From positions 70,176-133,624 of the forward strand of contig JALHMQ010000013.1 in assembly GCA_022843955.1 (NCBI GenBank): a DNA stretch of 63,449 nt, read 5' to 3'. This DNA comes from Burkholderiaceae bacterium. GTDB taxonomy: Bacteria > Pseudomonadota > Gammaproteobacteria > Burkholderiales > Burkholderiaceae_F. This document shows positions 16,064 through 23,971 of this stretch, piece after piece. Position 1 is the stretch's first letter. Every line of letters begins with the position of its first letter. The notes under the pieces were generated by a model. It made no database searches, had not been told where the DNA came from, and saw only the letters and a program-made list of their open reading frames with translations. The translations under genes were made by a program, and so were the position numbers.

Positions 16064-16362
16064 GCCCGCCGGGCCGCCCCAAGGGCGAATCCCGGAGCGC
16101 GCAGCGCGAGGGTCGTCGAGTCGGCCCGCCGGGCCGCCCCAAGGGCGAATCCCGGAGCGCGCAGCGCGAGGGTCGTCGAGTCGGCCCACCGGGCCGCCCC
16201 AAGGGCGAATCCCGGAGCGCGCAGCGCGAGGGTCGTCGAGTCGGCCCGCCGGGCCGCCCCAAGGGCGAATCCCGGAGCGCGCAGCGCGAGGATCGTCGAC
16301 TCGGCCCGCCGGGCCGCCCCGAACTCGAACCCCTCATCGCGCCGCGCGAGGTCGTCCCGTGA
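16060..16362 (+). repeat. 60-bp tandem repeat, about 4.7 units, open in one frame
   Basis: Units of exactly 60 bp run from about 16064 to 16350. The first three are nearly identical (one A/G change), the fourth has two changes and the fifth is degenerate. The core reads GGGCCGCCCCAAGGGCGAAT and includes the imperfect palindrome GCGCGCAGCGCG. Because 60 is divisible by three, the block keeps one frame: an ATG overlapping the glycosyltransferase stop (ATGA) leads through 100 codons with a 20-residue period (GPPGRPKGESRSAQREGRRV) to a TGA that overlaps the GTG of the next gene. Sequences of this type recur as intergenic elements in Burkholderiales, so a non-coding repeat is more likely than a protein. 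A coupling spacer peptide cannot be excluded. Confidence 0.9.
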
Positions 16363-17393
16363 GCGCGCCCTTGTCTGCGGGCGACAGCCGCGAGGAAGCC
16401 GAGCGCAGTTCGCACTGGGCCTCCCTGCAGGAGGCCGGCATGAGCACCGGCCTGTGGTTCCTCTACTTCTGGCACAAGCTGTTCGGCCGCCGCGTGTACC
16501 GCGCGCTGCTGGTGCCGGTGTGCTGGTACTTCGCGCTGACACGCCCGGTCGCGCGGCGCGCGTCGATGCAGTTTCTGCAGCGGGTCGGCGCGGTCGCACC
16601 GAACGCCGGCGGGTTCGCGCGCTGGTCGGCCACCGTGCGCCATATCCGCAGCTTCGCCGACGCGCTGCTCGACAAGGCGTTGGTGTGGACCAACGGCATC
16701 GACATCCGTGCGGCGCGGGTCGAGGTCGATCCGCGCTTCGATGCCGCGGTCGACCGGGGCGAGGGCGGCGTGCTGGTGGTGGCGCACTTCGGCAATCTCG
16801 AAGTGCTGCGCGCGATCGGCGAGCGGTTGCGCAAGATCCAGCTGCACATTCTCGTGCACACGCGTCATGCGCAGCGCTTCAACAACGTGCTCAAGCGGCT
16901 CAACCCGGAATCCGGCGAGCATCTGCTTCAGGTGACCGATCTCGATGCGGCAACCGCCGCCTACCTGGCCGATGCGGTCAGCCGCGGCCACTTTGTCGTC
17001 ATCGCCGCCGACCGCGTGCCGGTGGCCAGCGGGCACGTGCTCGACGTGCCGTTCCTGGGCGAGGCAGCACCGCTGCCGATCGGCCCGTGGGTGCTGGCGG
17101 GCGTGCTCAAGTGCCCGGCCTACTGGCTCGCCTGCTTCAAGGAGCCGGACGATCGCTATACGCTCGTGTGCGAGCGCATCGTCGAGCGCATGGAGCTGCC
17201 GCGGGCGCGGCGCAACGAGGCGCTGCGGTCGGTGATGGGACGTTACGTGCATGAACTCGAGCGAAACTGCCGCCGGGCACCGCTGGCCTGGTTCAATTTC
17301 TACCCGTTCTGGGCGCCTCTGCCCGGCCGCGCGTCCGCGCCGGTGCGGACGCGCCCGCCGACAGTGACGTCTGTGAAACCGACGCACGAATGA
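16359..17393 (+). CDS. LpxL/HtrB-like lipid acyltransferase
   Basis: The 344-residue enzyme belongs to the lipid A late-acyltransferase superfamily. It has an N-terminal amphipathic/membrane segment (WFLYFWHKLFGRRVYRALLV) and the H-x4-E catalytic box AHFGNLE (His-143, Glu-148). It is the second acyltransferase of the cluster and may acylate the polyene-lipid conjugate. GTG at 16359 overlaps the stop of the repeat-derived frame, and the 3' end overlaps the thioesterase gene by ATGA. Confidence 0.87.
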   Translation: MSAPLSAGDSREEAERSSHWASLQEAGMSTGLWFLYFWHKLFGRRVYRALLVPVCWYFALTRPVARRASMQFLQRVGAVAPNAGGFARWSATVRHIRSFADALLDKALVWTNGIDIRAARVEVDPRFDAAVDRGEGGVLVVAHFGNLEVLRAIGERLRKIQLHILVHTRHAQRFNNVLKRLNPESGEHLLQVTDLDAATAAYLADAVSRGHFVVIAADRVPVASGHVLDVPFLGEAAPLPIGPWVLAGVLKCPAYWLACFKEPDDRYTLVCERIVERMELPRARRNEALRSVMGRYVHELERNCRRAPLAWFNFYPFWAPLPGRASAPVRTRPPTVTSVKPTHE

Positions 17394-17833
17394 GTCGACC
17401 TCGCGCCTTGACCGCCAGCATCGAGATCGAGGTGCCGTTTCACGACCTTGATCCGGCCGACATCGTCTGGCACGGCAACTACGCGCGCTACCTGGCGCTG
17501 GCGCGCGATGCGCTGATGCGCCAGCTCGGCTACAGCCACGCGCAGATGAAAGACGCCGGCGTGCTGTGGCCGGTGGTCGAGATGAAGCTGCGCTACATGC
17601 AGCCGGCGCGGCTGGACCAGCGGCTGCGGGTCAGCGCCACCATCGTCGAGCACCAGCAGCGGCTGAAGATCGTCTACGAGATTGCCGACGCCGCCAGCGG
17701 TCGGCGTTTGACCCGCGCGCACACGGTGCAGGTGCCCGTGCAGATGCCCGAAGGCAGGCTGCTGTTCGAGGCGCCGACCCAGTTGCGCACGCGCCTCGAT
17801 GCGGCCATCGCCGCGTGGCAGGACACCGAATGA
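17390..17833 (+). CDS. 4-hydroxybenzoyl-CoA-thioesterase-like hotdog thioesterase
   Basis: The 147-residue hotdog protein has the 4HBT signature FHDLDPADIVWHGNYARYL near residues 16-34, where the Asp of DxDxxxxVxHxNY is preserved. It probably releases the finished polyene chain or edits stalled ACP intermediates. It is joined by ATGA overlaps to both neighbours, so it belongs to the same coupled translation block. Confidence 0.9.
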   Translation: MSRPRALTASIEIEVPFHDLDPADIVWHGNYARYLALARDALMRQLGYSHAQMKDAGVLWPVVEMKLRYMQPARLDQRLRVSATIVEHQQRLKIVYEIADAASGRRLTRAHTVQVPVQMPEGRLLFEAPTQLRTRLDAAIAAWQDTE

Positions 17834-18573
17834 ACTCGACCACAGCAGTCTCGAATCACGTGCTCGTCACCGGCGCCAGTCGCGGCATCGGTCGCGCGAT
17901 CGCCTTGCGCCTGGCGCGCGACGGCTTCGACATCGTCCTGCACTATCGATCCGCGCATGACGCCGCGCAAGAGGTCGCCGCCGCCGTCACCGCGCTCGGC
18001 TGCCAGTGCCGCCTGCTCGCGTTCGATCTGGCCGACCGCGCGGCGTGCGAGACCCACTTGCTGGCCGACGTGCAGGCGCACGGCGCGCCTTATGGTGTCG
18101 TCTGCAACGCCGGCCTGGCGCAGGACAACATCTTTCCGGCGATGACCGGCGAGCAATGGGACACCGTGCTGCACACCAACCTGGATGGCTTCTTCAACGT
18201 GTTGCATCCGCTGGTGATGCCGATGGTGCGGCGGCGCAAGCCCGGCCGCATCGTCACGCTGGCGTCGGTATCGGGGCAGGTGGGCAATCGCGGCCAGGTG
18301 AACTACAGCGCCGCCAAGGCGGGCATCATCGGGGCGACCAAGGCGCTCGCCCTCGAACTGGCCAGCCGGGCGATCACCGTCAACTGCGTGGCGCCCGGCT
18401 TGATCGACACCGACATGACACGCGACCTGCCGCTCGAAGAACTGAAGAAGACCATCCCTGCGGGTCGCACCGGCTCACCGGAGGAGGTCGCCGCCGTCGT
18501 GGCGTTCCTGATGTCGGCGGACGCCGGCTACATCACGCGCCAGGTCATCGGCGTCAATGGCGGATTGATCTGA
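17830..18573 (+). CDS. 3-oxoacyl-ACP reductase (FabG-like SDR)
   Basis: The 247-residue short-chain dehydrogenase has the NADPH site TGASRGIG (residues 14-21), the NAG motif CNAG, and the catalytic set Ser-146, Tyr-159 and Lys-163 (NYSAAKAG). It would reduce the beta-ketoacyl-ACP formed by the KS/CLF pair before dehydration. Its ATG overlaps the thioesterase stop (ATGA). At the 3' end, TGATG opens a 21-codon frame of unknown meaning. Confidence 0.92.
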   Translation: MNSTTAVSNHVLVTGASRGIGRAIALRLARDGFDIVLHYRSAHDAAQEVAAAVTALGCQCRLLAFDLADRAACETHLLADVQAHGAPYGVVCNAGLAQDNIFPAMTGEQWDTVLHTNLDGFFNVLHPLVMPMVRRRKPGRIVTLASVSGQVGNRGQVNYSAAKAGIIGATKALALELASRAITVNCVAPGLIDTDMTRDLPLEELKKTIPAGRTGSPEEVAAVVAFLMSADAGYITRQVIGVNGGLI

Positions 18574-18653
18574 TGTCTACCGTGCGCCGTGCACTCGATC
18601 ATCCTCGCTGCCGCGGGGCCTGCGCGGCGCGTGCCTAACCGAGGACCTTGCCC

Positions 18654-19436
18654 GTGACCGACCTGACGCCCAATCCGGCCCGTGCAGAGGCGCCCGCGCC
18701 GCTGCCGCCGCACGCGCCCTTGACCGACTATTACGCCGACGAGCACGCGCGCCATCAATGGGTGCGCAAGGTGTTCGACGACACCGCGCCGGACTACAAC
18801 CGCATCGAGTGGCTGATGGCCTTCGGCAGTGGCCCGTGGTACCGGCGCCAGGCCTTGCAGCGCGCAGGCCTGGGTCGCGGCATGCGGGTGCTCGACGTCG
18901 GCACCGGCACCGGCCTGACGGCTGAACAGGCGCTGCAACTGATCGGCGAACCGACCTTGCTCACGGGGGTCGATCCGAGCCCGGGCATGCTGGCCAACGC
19001 CCGCCTGCCGGCGGGAGTCACGGTGCTCGTAGGCCGCGCCGAGAAACTGCCGGTGACCTCGGCCAGTTATGACTTCCTCAGCATGGGCTTCGCGCTGCGG
19101 CACGTGTCCGACCTTGCGGCTGTGTTCGCCGAGTTTCATCGGGCCCTGCGTCCCGGCGGCACGGTGTGCGTGCTGGAGATCTCGCGCCCGCAGGGCCGCA
19201 CTGCCCAGTGGCTGCTGCGTCAGTACATGCGTCGGGTGGTGCCGCTGCTGGCGCGCGTGTTCGGCCGTACGCGCGACATGCCGGATCTGATGCGCTACTA
19301 CTGGGACACGATCGAGGCCTGCGTGCCGCCCGAGCAGGTGATGGCGGCGATGCGCGCGGCGGGCTTCACCGACGTGAAGCGGCACGTCGAACTGGGCATC
19401 TTCTCCGAGTACACCGGGCGCGCTGCGGCGCGCTGA
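18654..19436 (+). CDS. UbiE/COQ5-like SAM-dependent methyltransferase
   Basis: The 260-residue class I methyltransferase has SAM motif I VLDVGTGTG, then GVDPSPGML and the UbiE-like ALRHVSDLAAVFAEFHRALRPGG. Polyene methylation on the aryl ring is a known aryl-polyene tailoring step, so this protein may methylate the aryl head or an O-group. GTG 18654 is preferred over TTG 18648 because GAGGA lies at a workable distance only from the former. An 80-bp spacer separates it from the reductase. Confidence 0.85.
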   Translation: MTDLTPNPARAEAPAPLPPHAPLTDYYADEHARHQWVRKVFDDTAPDYNRIEWLMAFGSGPWYRRQALQRAGLGRGMRVLDVGTGTGLTAEQALQLIGEPTLLTGVDPSPGMLANARLPAGVTVLVGRAEKLPVTSASYDFLSMGFALRHVSDLAAVFAEFHRALRPGGTVCVLEISRPQGRTAQWLLRQYMRRVVPLLARVFGRTRDMPDLMRYYWDTIEACVPPEQVMAAMRAAGFTDVKRHVELGIFSEYTGRAAAR

Positions 19437-19452
19437 CGGGTCACGCACGTCC

Positions 19453-20313
19453 ATGGCAAGTGCTACGTCCGCCATCACGCTGCTCGCTGCGGGTGCGCCG
19501 CAGCCGCGCCGCTGGCGGCCCGCCGTGGCCTACTGGGGCACGGCGGCCCTGCATGGCGCGGCACTCGCGGGCGCGGCCTGGCAGCCGGCGTGGTGGCCCT
19601 GGCTGCTCGGTGGCTGTGCGCTCAATCACGCGGGGGTGGCAGCGCTGGCCTTCGTGCCGTCCAACCGCCTGCTTGGTCCGGTGCTCGCCCGCTTGCCGCC
19701 CGACGCGCCGCGCGACGCCATCGCGCTGACCTTCGACGACGGGCCCGACCCGGCCATCACGCCGCAGGTCCTCGACCTGCTCGATGCACATCAGGCGCGC
19801 GCAACCTTTTTCTGCGTCGGTGCGCATGCCCGGCGCCATCCGCAGCTGGTACGCCAGATCGCGGCGCGCGGACATGCCGTCGAGAATCACTCGATGAATC
19901 ACGGAGCGATGCACGGCTTCCTGCTGCCGGCGCAACTGGCGCGCGAAGTCAGCGCCGCGCAGGCGGTGATCAGCGACCTGACCGGGACTGCACCGTTGTT
20001 CTTCCGCCCGCCATTCGGCGTCCGCACGCCGGCCACCGAACCGGTGCTCAGCCGCCTGGGCCTGCATTGCGCACAGTGGAGCATCCGCAGCCTCGATGCG
20101 GTCGACGGCAACGCCGCTCGCGTGGCCAGGCGCGTGACTTCCCGCCTGGGTGCCGGCGACATCGTGCTGCTGCACGACGGGCTGGCCACCGGCGGGCGAC
20201 GCGGCGCGCCGAGTGTGCTCATTGCCTTGCCGCTGATCCTGCAGGCACTGAACGCGCGCGGACTGCGCTCGCTGACGCTGCGGCATGCCTGCGCCGCCGC
20301 GCAGGCCGCCTGA
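19453..20313 (+). CDS. Polysaccharide deacetylase family protein with N-terminal membrane region
   Basis: The protein has two or three N-terminal hydrophobic segments (about residues 25-70) and then a NodB-type domain with TFDDGPDP (metal and catalytic Asp), the NHSMNH metal-binding histidines, RPPFGVR and LLHDG. It may deacetylate an amino sugar in a membrane-bound glycolipid, possibly the one made by the GT2. It lies 16 bp after the methyltransferase and is followed one base later by the next methyltransferase, so it is operonic. Confidence 0.87.
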   Translation: MASATSAITLLAAGAPQPRRWRPAVAYWGTAALHGAALAGAAWQPAWWPWLLGGCALNHAGVAALAFVPSNRLLGPVLARLPPDAPRDAIALTFDDGPDPAITPQVLDLLDAHQARATFFCVGAHARRHPQLVRQIAARGHAVENHSMNHGAMHGFLLPAQLAREVSAAQAVISDLTGTAPLFFRPPFGVRTPATEPVLSRLGLHCAQWSIRSLDAVDGNAARVARRVTSRLGAGDIVLLHDGLATGGRRGAPSVLIALPLILQALNARGLRSLTLRHACAAAQAA

Positions 20314-20314
20314 C

Positions 20315-21049
20315 ATGACCGAGCCGACCCGCGACGAGGCGCCGTTTCGAGCCGCTGTGGAGCGCGCGGCGCAGCGTTTCCGCCCAGCGGGCCGCACGCC
20401 ATATCACTTTGCGCGTGGCAAGCTGCGCGGCGATCCGGTGTTCGCCGCAATGCTGCGGCAGGGCCTGATTCCGGCGGACGCGCGCATCGTCGACATAGGG
20501 TGCGGGCAGGGCGTGCTGGCGGCCCTGCTGGCCGAGTGCGAGCAGCCGCAGGCGCTCGCCGCATGGCCGGCCTCGTGGGCGCCGCCACCGCGTGGCTGGA
20601 CGCTCACCGGCTTCGACCTGCGGCGCGACGCCGTGGCTGCCGGCCAGCGTGCGCTCGGAGAGCGCGCGTTGTTGCAGGTCGGCGACGCGCGGGCGATGGC
20701 CCTGCCTGCATGCGACGTCGCGGTGATCCTCGACGTGCTGCACTACATCGACTTTGAGGCGCAGGAGCAGGTCCTGCAGCGGGTCGCCGCAGCGCTGGTC
20801 GAGGGCGGCACCCTGCTGCTGCGCGTGGGCGATGCCGCCAGCGGCTGGCGCTTCCGCGTCACGCTGATCGGCGACTGGCTGATCACGCTGGTGCGCGGCA
20901 CGCCGTGGCCGCGCTTCTGGACGCGACCGCTGGCGCAGTGGATTGCCTTGCTGGAGCGCCTTGGCTTCAGCGTTCAGGCGCAGCCGATGAGCGAAGGCAC
21001 GCCGTTCGCCAACGTGCTGCTGAAGGCGCGGCGTCTCGGCGCAAGCTAG
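20315..21049 (+). CDS. Class I SAM-dependent methyltransferase
   Basis: The 244-residue protein has motif I IVDIGCGQG, acidic post-motif DLRRDAV and the motif DVAVILDVLHYIDF. It ends the pigment operon: after it, a minus-strand gene (pth) converges with only 39 bp between. It could methylate the pigment or a glycolipid, but its substrate cannot be read from the sequence. ATG 20315 is one base past the preceding stop. Confidence 0.83.
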   Translation: MTEPTRDEAPFRAAVERAAQRFRPAGRTPYHFARGKLRGDPVFAAMLRQGLIPADARIVDIGCGQGVLAALLAECEQPQALAAWPASWAPPPRGWTLTGFDLRRDAVAAGQRALGERALLQVGDARAMALPACDVAVILDVLHYIDFEAQEQVLQRVAAALVEGGTLLLRVGDAASGWRFRVTLIGDWLITLVRGTPWPRFWTRPLAQWIALLERLGFSVQAQPMSEGTPFANVLLKARRLGAS

Positions 21050-21088
21050 ACACGGCAACGGCAGGCGCGCCGCAGCCGGCGCGGAGCA

Positions 21089-21709
21089 TCAAGTCGGCGG
21101 CGCGGCCGCCGCCACCTTCGGCGTGGCGTGCAGTTTCATCATCGCGCGTTCGAACTGAGCATCGACCACCTGCGGCACGACGTCGAGCGAGCGAACGATC
21201 GCGCCTTCGATCGCCTGCAGGTGCTCGCGGCTGGGCGGATGCAGGACGAAGTCAGCGACCTCTTGTGTCAGTTGCAGGCTGCGTGGGTGACCGATGCCCA
21301 GGCGCAGCCGCCAGAAGTCAGCGCTCGACAGCTTGGCCTGGATGTCGCGCAGGCCGTTGTGCCCCGCATGGCCGCCGCCGCGCTTCATCTTCACCGCACC
21401 GGGCGACAGGTCGAGTTCGTCGTGCGCCACCAGGATCTGGGTGGGCAGGATCTTGTAGTACAGCGCCAGGGCGACCACCGCCTGGCCTGACCGGTTCATG
21501 TAGGTGCCGGGCTTGAGCAGCCACAGTTCGTTGCCGCGGTCGCGCACGCGTGCCACCTCACCGTGGAACTTGCGCTCGCTGGCAAATTGCACGCCGGCCT
21601 TGCGTGCGATCGCTTCGACGAACCAGAAGCCGGCGTTATGGCGGGTGCGTTCGTACTCTGCGCCTACGTTGCCGAGGCCAACGATCAGGCGGATGGCGGT
21701 GTCGTTCAC
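21089..21709 (-). CDS. pth: Peptidyl-tRNA hydrolase
   Basis: The 206-residue enzyme begins [23 protein letters not shown], containing the catalytic His of the NAGF block. It also has the motifs MNRSGQAV and HDELDL (catalytic Asp) and [12 protein letters not shown]. It recycles peptidyl-tRNA released from ribosomes. It lies downstream of rplY on the same strand, separated by a strong hairpin. Confidence 0.97.
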   Translation of the reverse strand: MNDTAIRLIVGLGNVGAEYERTRHNAGFWFVEAIARKAGVQFASERKFHGEVARVRDRGNELWLLKPGTYMNRSGQAVVALALYYKILPTQILVAHDELDLSPGAVKMKRGGGHAGHNGLRDIQAKLSSADFWRLRLGIGHPRSLQLTQEVADFVLHPPSREHLQAIEGAIVRSLDVVPQVVDAQFERAMMKLHATPKVAAAAPPT

Positions 21710-21763
21710 GGCAGTCGCGCTCGCAAGCGGGTGGGCATCGTGCCGGGCGATGCGTTCAGGTCA

Positions 21764-21803
21764 GCAAAGAAATCGGCCCGCCGATGTCGCCATCGGCGGG
21801 CCG
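21764..21803 (-). terminator. Hairpin between rplY and pth
   Basis: Perfect 12-bp arms, GGCCCGCCGATG (21775-21786) and its complement (21791-21802), enclose a 4-base loop. On the minus strand the stem is followed by GATTTCTTTG, a moderate U-tract, so partial termination or mRNA 3' protection after rplY is likely. Confidence 0.75.
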
Positions 21804-21833
21804 CATTGTGCAACGGCAAACTTCTTCTTCGGA

Positions 21834-22520
21834 TTACTTCTTCTTGTCCTTGTCGCTCTTCGCGGCAGGCGCCTTGGCAGCGGGCGCGGCAGGCGCCTTC
21901 TGCGCGGTGGCAGGTACCTCGGCGGCGGCTGCTGCGGCGGCTGCGGCCTCTTCGACGGCACCGCCCGGGATGGTTGCCGTCACCACGACCGGGTTCTCCT
22001 TGCCATGCAGCACCGGCTTGACGCCCGCGGGCATCGTGAGGTCGGTGACCTTCACGACGTCGGTCGATTTCAGTCCCGACAGGTCGACCTCGATGAACGC
22101 CGGCAGATCTTTCGGCAGGCAGGTGATGTCGACCTGGGAGAGCACATGGCTGATCACGGCGGCATCGCCCTTGACTGCAGGCGAGACCTCCTGGTTGACG
22201 AAGTGCAGCGGCACGCGCATGTGGATCGGCTGGTCTTCGGCAACGCGCTGGAAGTCGATATGCAGCACTTGCGCCTTGTAGGGGTGCATCTGGTAGGTAC
22301 GCAGCAGCACCCGCTCGGCCTTGCCGTCAAGCTCCATGTCCAAAATCGTGGCGTGGAACGTCTCCTTGCGCAGCGCATGGAACAGCGGGTTGTGATCGAG
22401 TTCGATCGTCACCGGTTGCGCGCTGCCGCCGTACAGGATCCCGGGGACCTTGTCGGCCAGGCGCAGGCGGCGGCTCGCACTCGTGCCTTGCGCGTTTCGT
22501 GTATTGGCTACAACTTTCAT
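21834..22520 (-). CDS. rplY: 50S ribosomal protein L25 (TL5/Ctc type)
   Basis: The 228-residue long form of L25 has the N-terminal 5S rRNA-binding domain (MKVVANTRNAQGTSASRRLR, then VPGILYGG), a CTC-type beta domain (DLPAFIEVDLSGL) and a low-complexity Ala/Lys tail of about 40 residues. It binds 5S rRNA in the central protuberance. It is followed by pth and preceded by prs, the usual betaproteobacterial order. Confidence 0.96.
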   Translation of the reverse strand: MKVVANTRNAQGTSASRRLRLADKVPGILYGGSAQPVTIELDHNPLFHALRKETFHATILDMELDGKAERVLLRTYQMHPYKAQVLHIDFQRVAEDQPIHMRVPLHFVNQEVSPAVKGDAAVISHVLSQVDITCLPKDLPAFIEVDLSGLKSTDVVKVTDLTMPAGVKPVLHGKENPVVVTATIPGGAVEEAAAAAAAAAEVPATAQKAPAAPAAKAPAAKSDKDKKK

Positions 22521-22652
22521 TTCACACTCCAGCTCACGTAGAGCTCAAATCACAGCGGGCCGCGACCAGCCACGACTGCGGTGGTTCACGCAGCGGCTGC
22601 TGCGCGATGCTGCACGCCGGGCGAACCGCCCTTGCGTTGCAGTTTCGTAAAG

Positions 22653-22685
22653 AAATCGTCTGGCTTCGCCAGCGATTTTTTCTAA
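22653..22685 (-). terminator. Hairpin downstream of prs
   Basis: An imperfect stem AAATCG-TCTGGC / GCCAGCGATTT with a TTC loop lies downstream of prs. On the minus strand it is followed by CTTTACG, and on the plus strand by T6. It probably attenuates or ends the prs transcript. Confidence 0.55.
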
Positions 22686-22690
22686 CCAGT

Positions 22691-22720
22691 CGCTCGAAAG
22701 CAGGTTTGCACTTTCGAGCG
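22691..22720 (-). terminator. Perfect 10-bp inverted repeat touching the prs stop codon
   Basis: CGCTCGAAAG (22691-22700) and its exact complement (22711-22720) flank a 10-base loop directly after the prs stop at 22721. There is no adjacent U-tract. It may stabilise the 3' end or act together with the next hairpin. Confidence 0.6.
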
Positions 22721-23680
22721 CTACTCGATAAACAAAGACGACACCGAATCCTCGCGCGAAATGCGTGAAATGGTCTCGCCCAACAGCGCCGCGCAGGACA
22801 GCTGGCGGATCTTCGGGCACTTGATCGCGTCCTCGCGCAGCGGAATTGTGTCGGTGACCACGACCTCGTCGAGCACGGAATTCATGATCCGCTCGACCGC
22901 TTTTCCCGACAGGACCGGGTGCGTGCAATACGCCATCACCTTGGTGGCGCCGTGCTCGCGCAGCGCGGTGGCCGCGTGGCACAAGGTGTTCGCGGTGTCG
23001 ATCATGTCGTCCATGATCACGCAGGTGCGGCCCGACACATCGCCGATGATGTGCATCACCTCGGCCACGTTGGCGCGCGGCCGCCGCTTGTCGATGATCG
23101 CCAGATCCGCGTCCATCCGCTTGGCCAGTGCGCGGGCCCGTACCACGCCGCCGACATCGGGCGAGACCACCATCAGGTTCTGGTGGTTGTGCTTCCACAG
23201 ATCGCCCAGCAGGATCGGGCTGGCGTAGATGTTGTCGACCGGGATATCGAAGAAGCCCTGGATCTGGTCGGCGTGCAGGTCCATGACCAGCACGCGGCTG
23301 ACGCCGGCCAGCTGCAGCATGGTGGCCACCACCTTGGCGCTGATTGCCACACGGGCGCTGCGCGGGCGTCGGTCCTGGCGGGCGTAGCCGAAGTACGGAA
23401 TCGCCGCGGTGATGCGTCCGGCCGAGGCGCGCTTGAGCGCGTCGACCATGATCATCAGTTCCATCAGGTTGTCGTTGGTCGGTGCGCAGGTCGACTGCAG
23501 CACGAAAATGTCCTTGCCGCGGACGTTCTCGTTGATCTCGACCATCACCTCGCCGTCGGAGAAGCGCGACACGGTCGCCCGTCCGAGCGGAATATTCAGG
23601 TGCTGCACCACGGCCTGCGCAAGCCTGGGGTTCGCGTTTCCGGCGAACACCATGAGGTTGTCTGGCACCAGTGCGCCCAT
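22721..23680 (-). CDS. prs: Ribose-phosphate pyrophosphokinase
   Basis: The 319-residue PRPP synthetase contains [16 protein letters not shown] near the N terminus, the ATP-site region [12 protein letters not shown], the [11 protein letters not shown] flap, [10 protein letters not shown] and the PRPP loop [12 protein letters not shown]. It makes PRPP from ribose 5-phosphate and ATP for nucleotide, His and Trp synthesis. ATG 23680 is chosen because GGGTGA lies five bases before it; the GTG three codons earlier would use part of that site as coding sequence. Confidence 0.97.
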   Translation of the reverse strand: MGALVPDNLMVFAGNANPRLAQAVVQHLNIPLGRATVSRFSDGEVMVEINENVRGKDIFVLQSTCAPTNDNLMELMIMVDALKRASAGRITAAIPYFGYARQDRRPRSARVAISAKVVATMLQLAGVSRVLVMDLHADQIQGFFDIPVDNIYASPILLGDLWKHNHQNLMVVSPDVGGVVRARALAKRMDADLAIIDKRRPRANVAEVMHIIGDVSGRTCVIMDDMIDTANTLCHAATALREHGATKVMAYCTHPVLSGKAVERIMNSVLDEVVVTDTIPLREDAIKCPKIRQLSCAALLGETISRISREDSVSSLFIE

Positions 23681-23737
23681 CTTTTTCACCCGTGCGCGTC
23701 GGCTTGCACCTTGCGCTCGACCCGAGGTTCCCCGTGG

Positions 23738-23766
23738 CCCGCGCCACCGGTCGGACGTGGCGCGGG
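23738..23766 (-). promoter_or_regulatory. Perfect 10-bp inverted repeat in the prs leader
   Basis: CCCGCGCCAC (23738-23747) pairs exactly with 23757-23766 around a 9-base loop, 58 bases before the prs ATG on the minus strand. It could be a leader hairpin or attenuator. No U-tract follows, so a simple terminator is unlikely. Confidence 0.5.
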
Positions 23767-23785
23767 TACCCGCTGCGAAAACGCA

Positions 23786-23819
23786 CCGGGAGCGGGCATC
23801 CAGCGATGCGCGCTCCCGG
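23786..23819 (-). terminator. Long hairpin downstream of tRNA-Gln
   Basis: CCGGGAGCG (23786-23794) and CGCTCCCGG (23811-23819) pair. Inside them GCATC and GATGC pair after one G-G mismatch, leaving a 4-base loop. On the minus strand the stem is followed by TGCGTTTTCGC, a weak U-tract, so it fits a terminator of the tRNA transcript. Confidence 0.6.
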
Positions 23820-23848
23820 CAGATTCAGTTCATTTCACTGCAACTCGA

Positions 23849-23925
23849 TGGCTGGGGAGGAAGGATTCGAACCCTCGTATGGCGGAATCAAAATCCGCTG
23901 CCTTAACCAGCTTGGCGACTCCCCA
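23849..23925 (-). tRNA. tRNA-Gln (anticodon TTG)
   Basis: The minus strand gives a complete cloverleaf of 77 bases with encoded CCA. The acceptor stem is TGGGGAG/CTCCCCA, the D-arm lies in GCCAAGCTGGTTAAGGC, the anticodon loop ATTTTGAT contains TTG, and the T-arm is CGAGGGTTCGAATCCTTC-like. It sits between ispE and prs, as in many betaproteobacteria. Confidence 0.97.
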
Positions 23926-23971
23926 GCGCGAAACCTGTGCAGTTCTTCCCTCACGCCTGGCGTGCCGGATA

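Noticed and set aside
16060-16362. The 60-bp repeat as a CRISPR array
   Set aside because: There are no unique spacers: the whole 60-bp unit is repeated, and no cas genes are nearby.
16060-16362. A 100-residue repeat protein
   Set aside because: The frame is open only because the unit length is 60. The sequence is that of a DNA repeat with a palindromic core, so I do not list it as a CDS.
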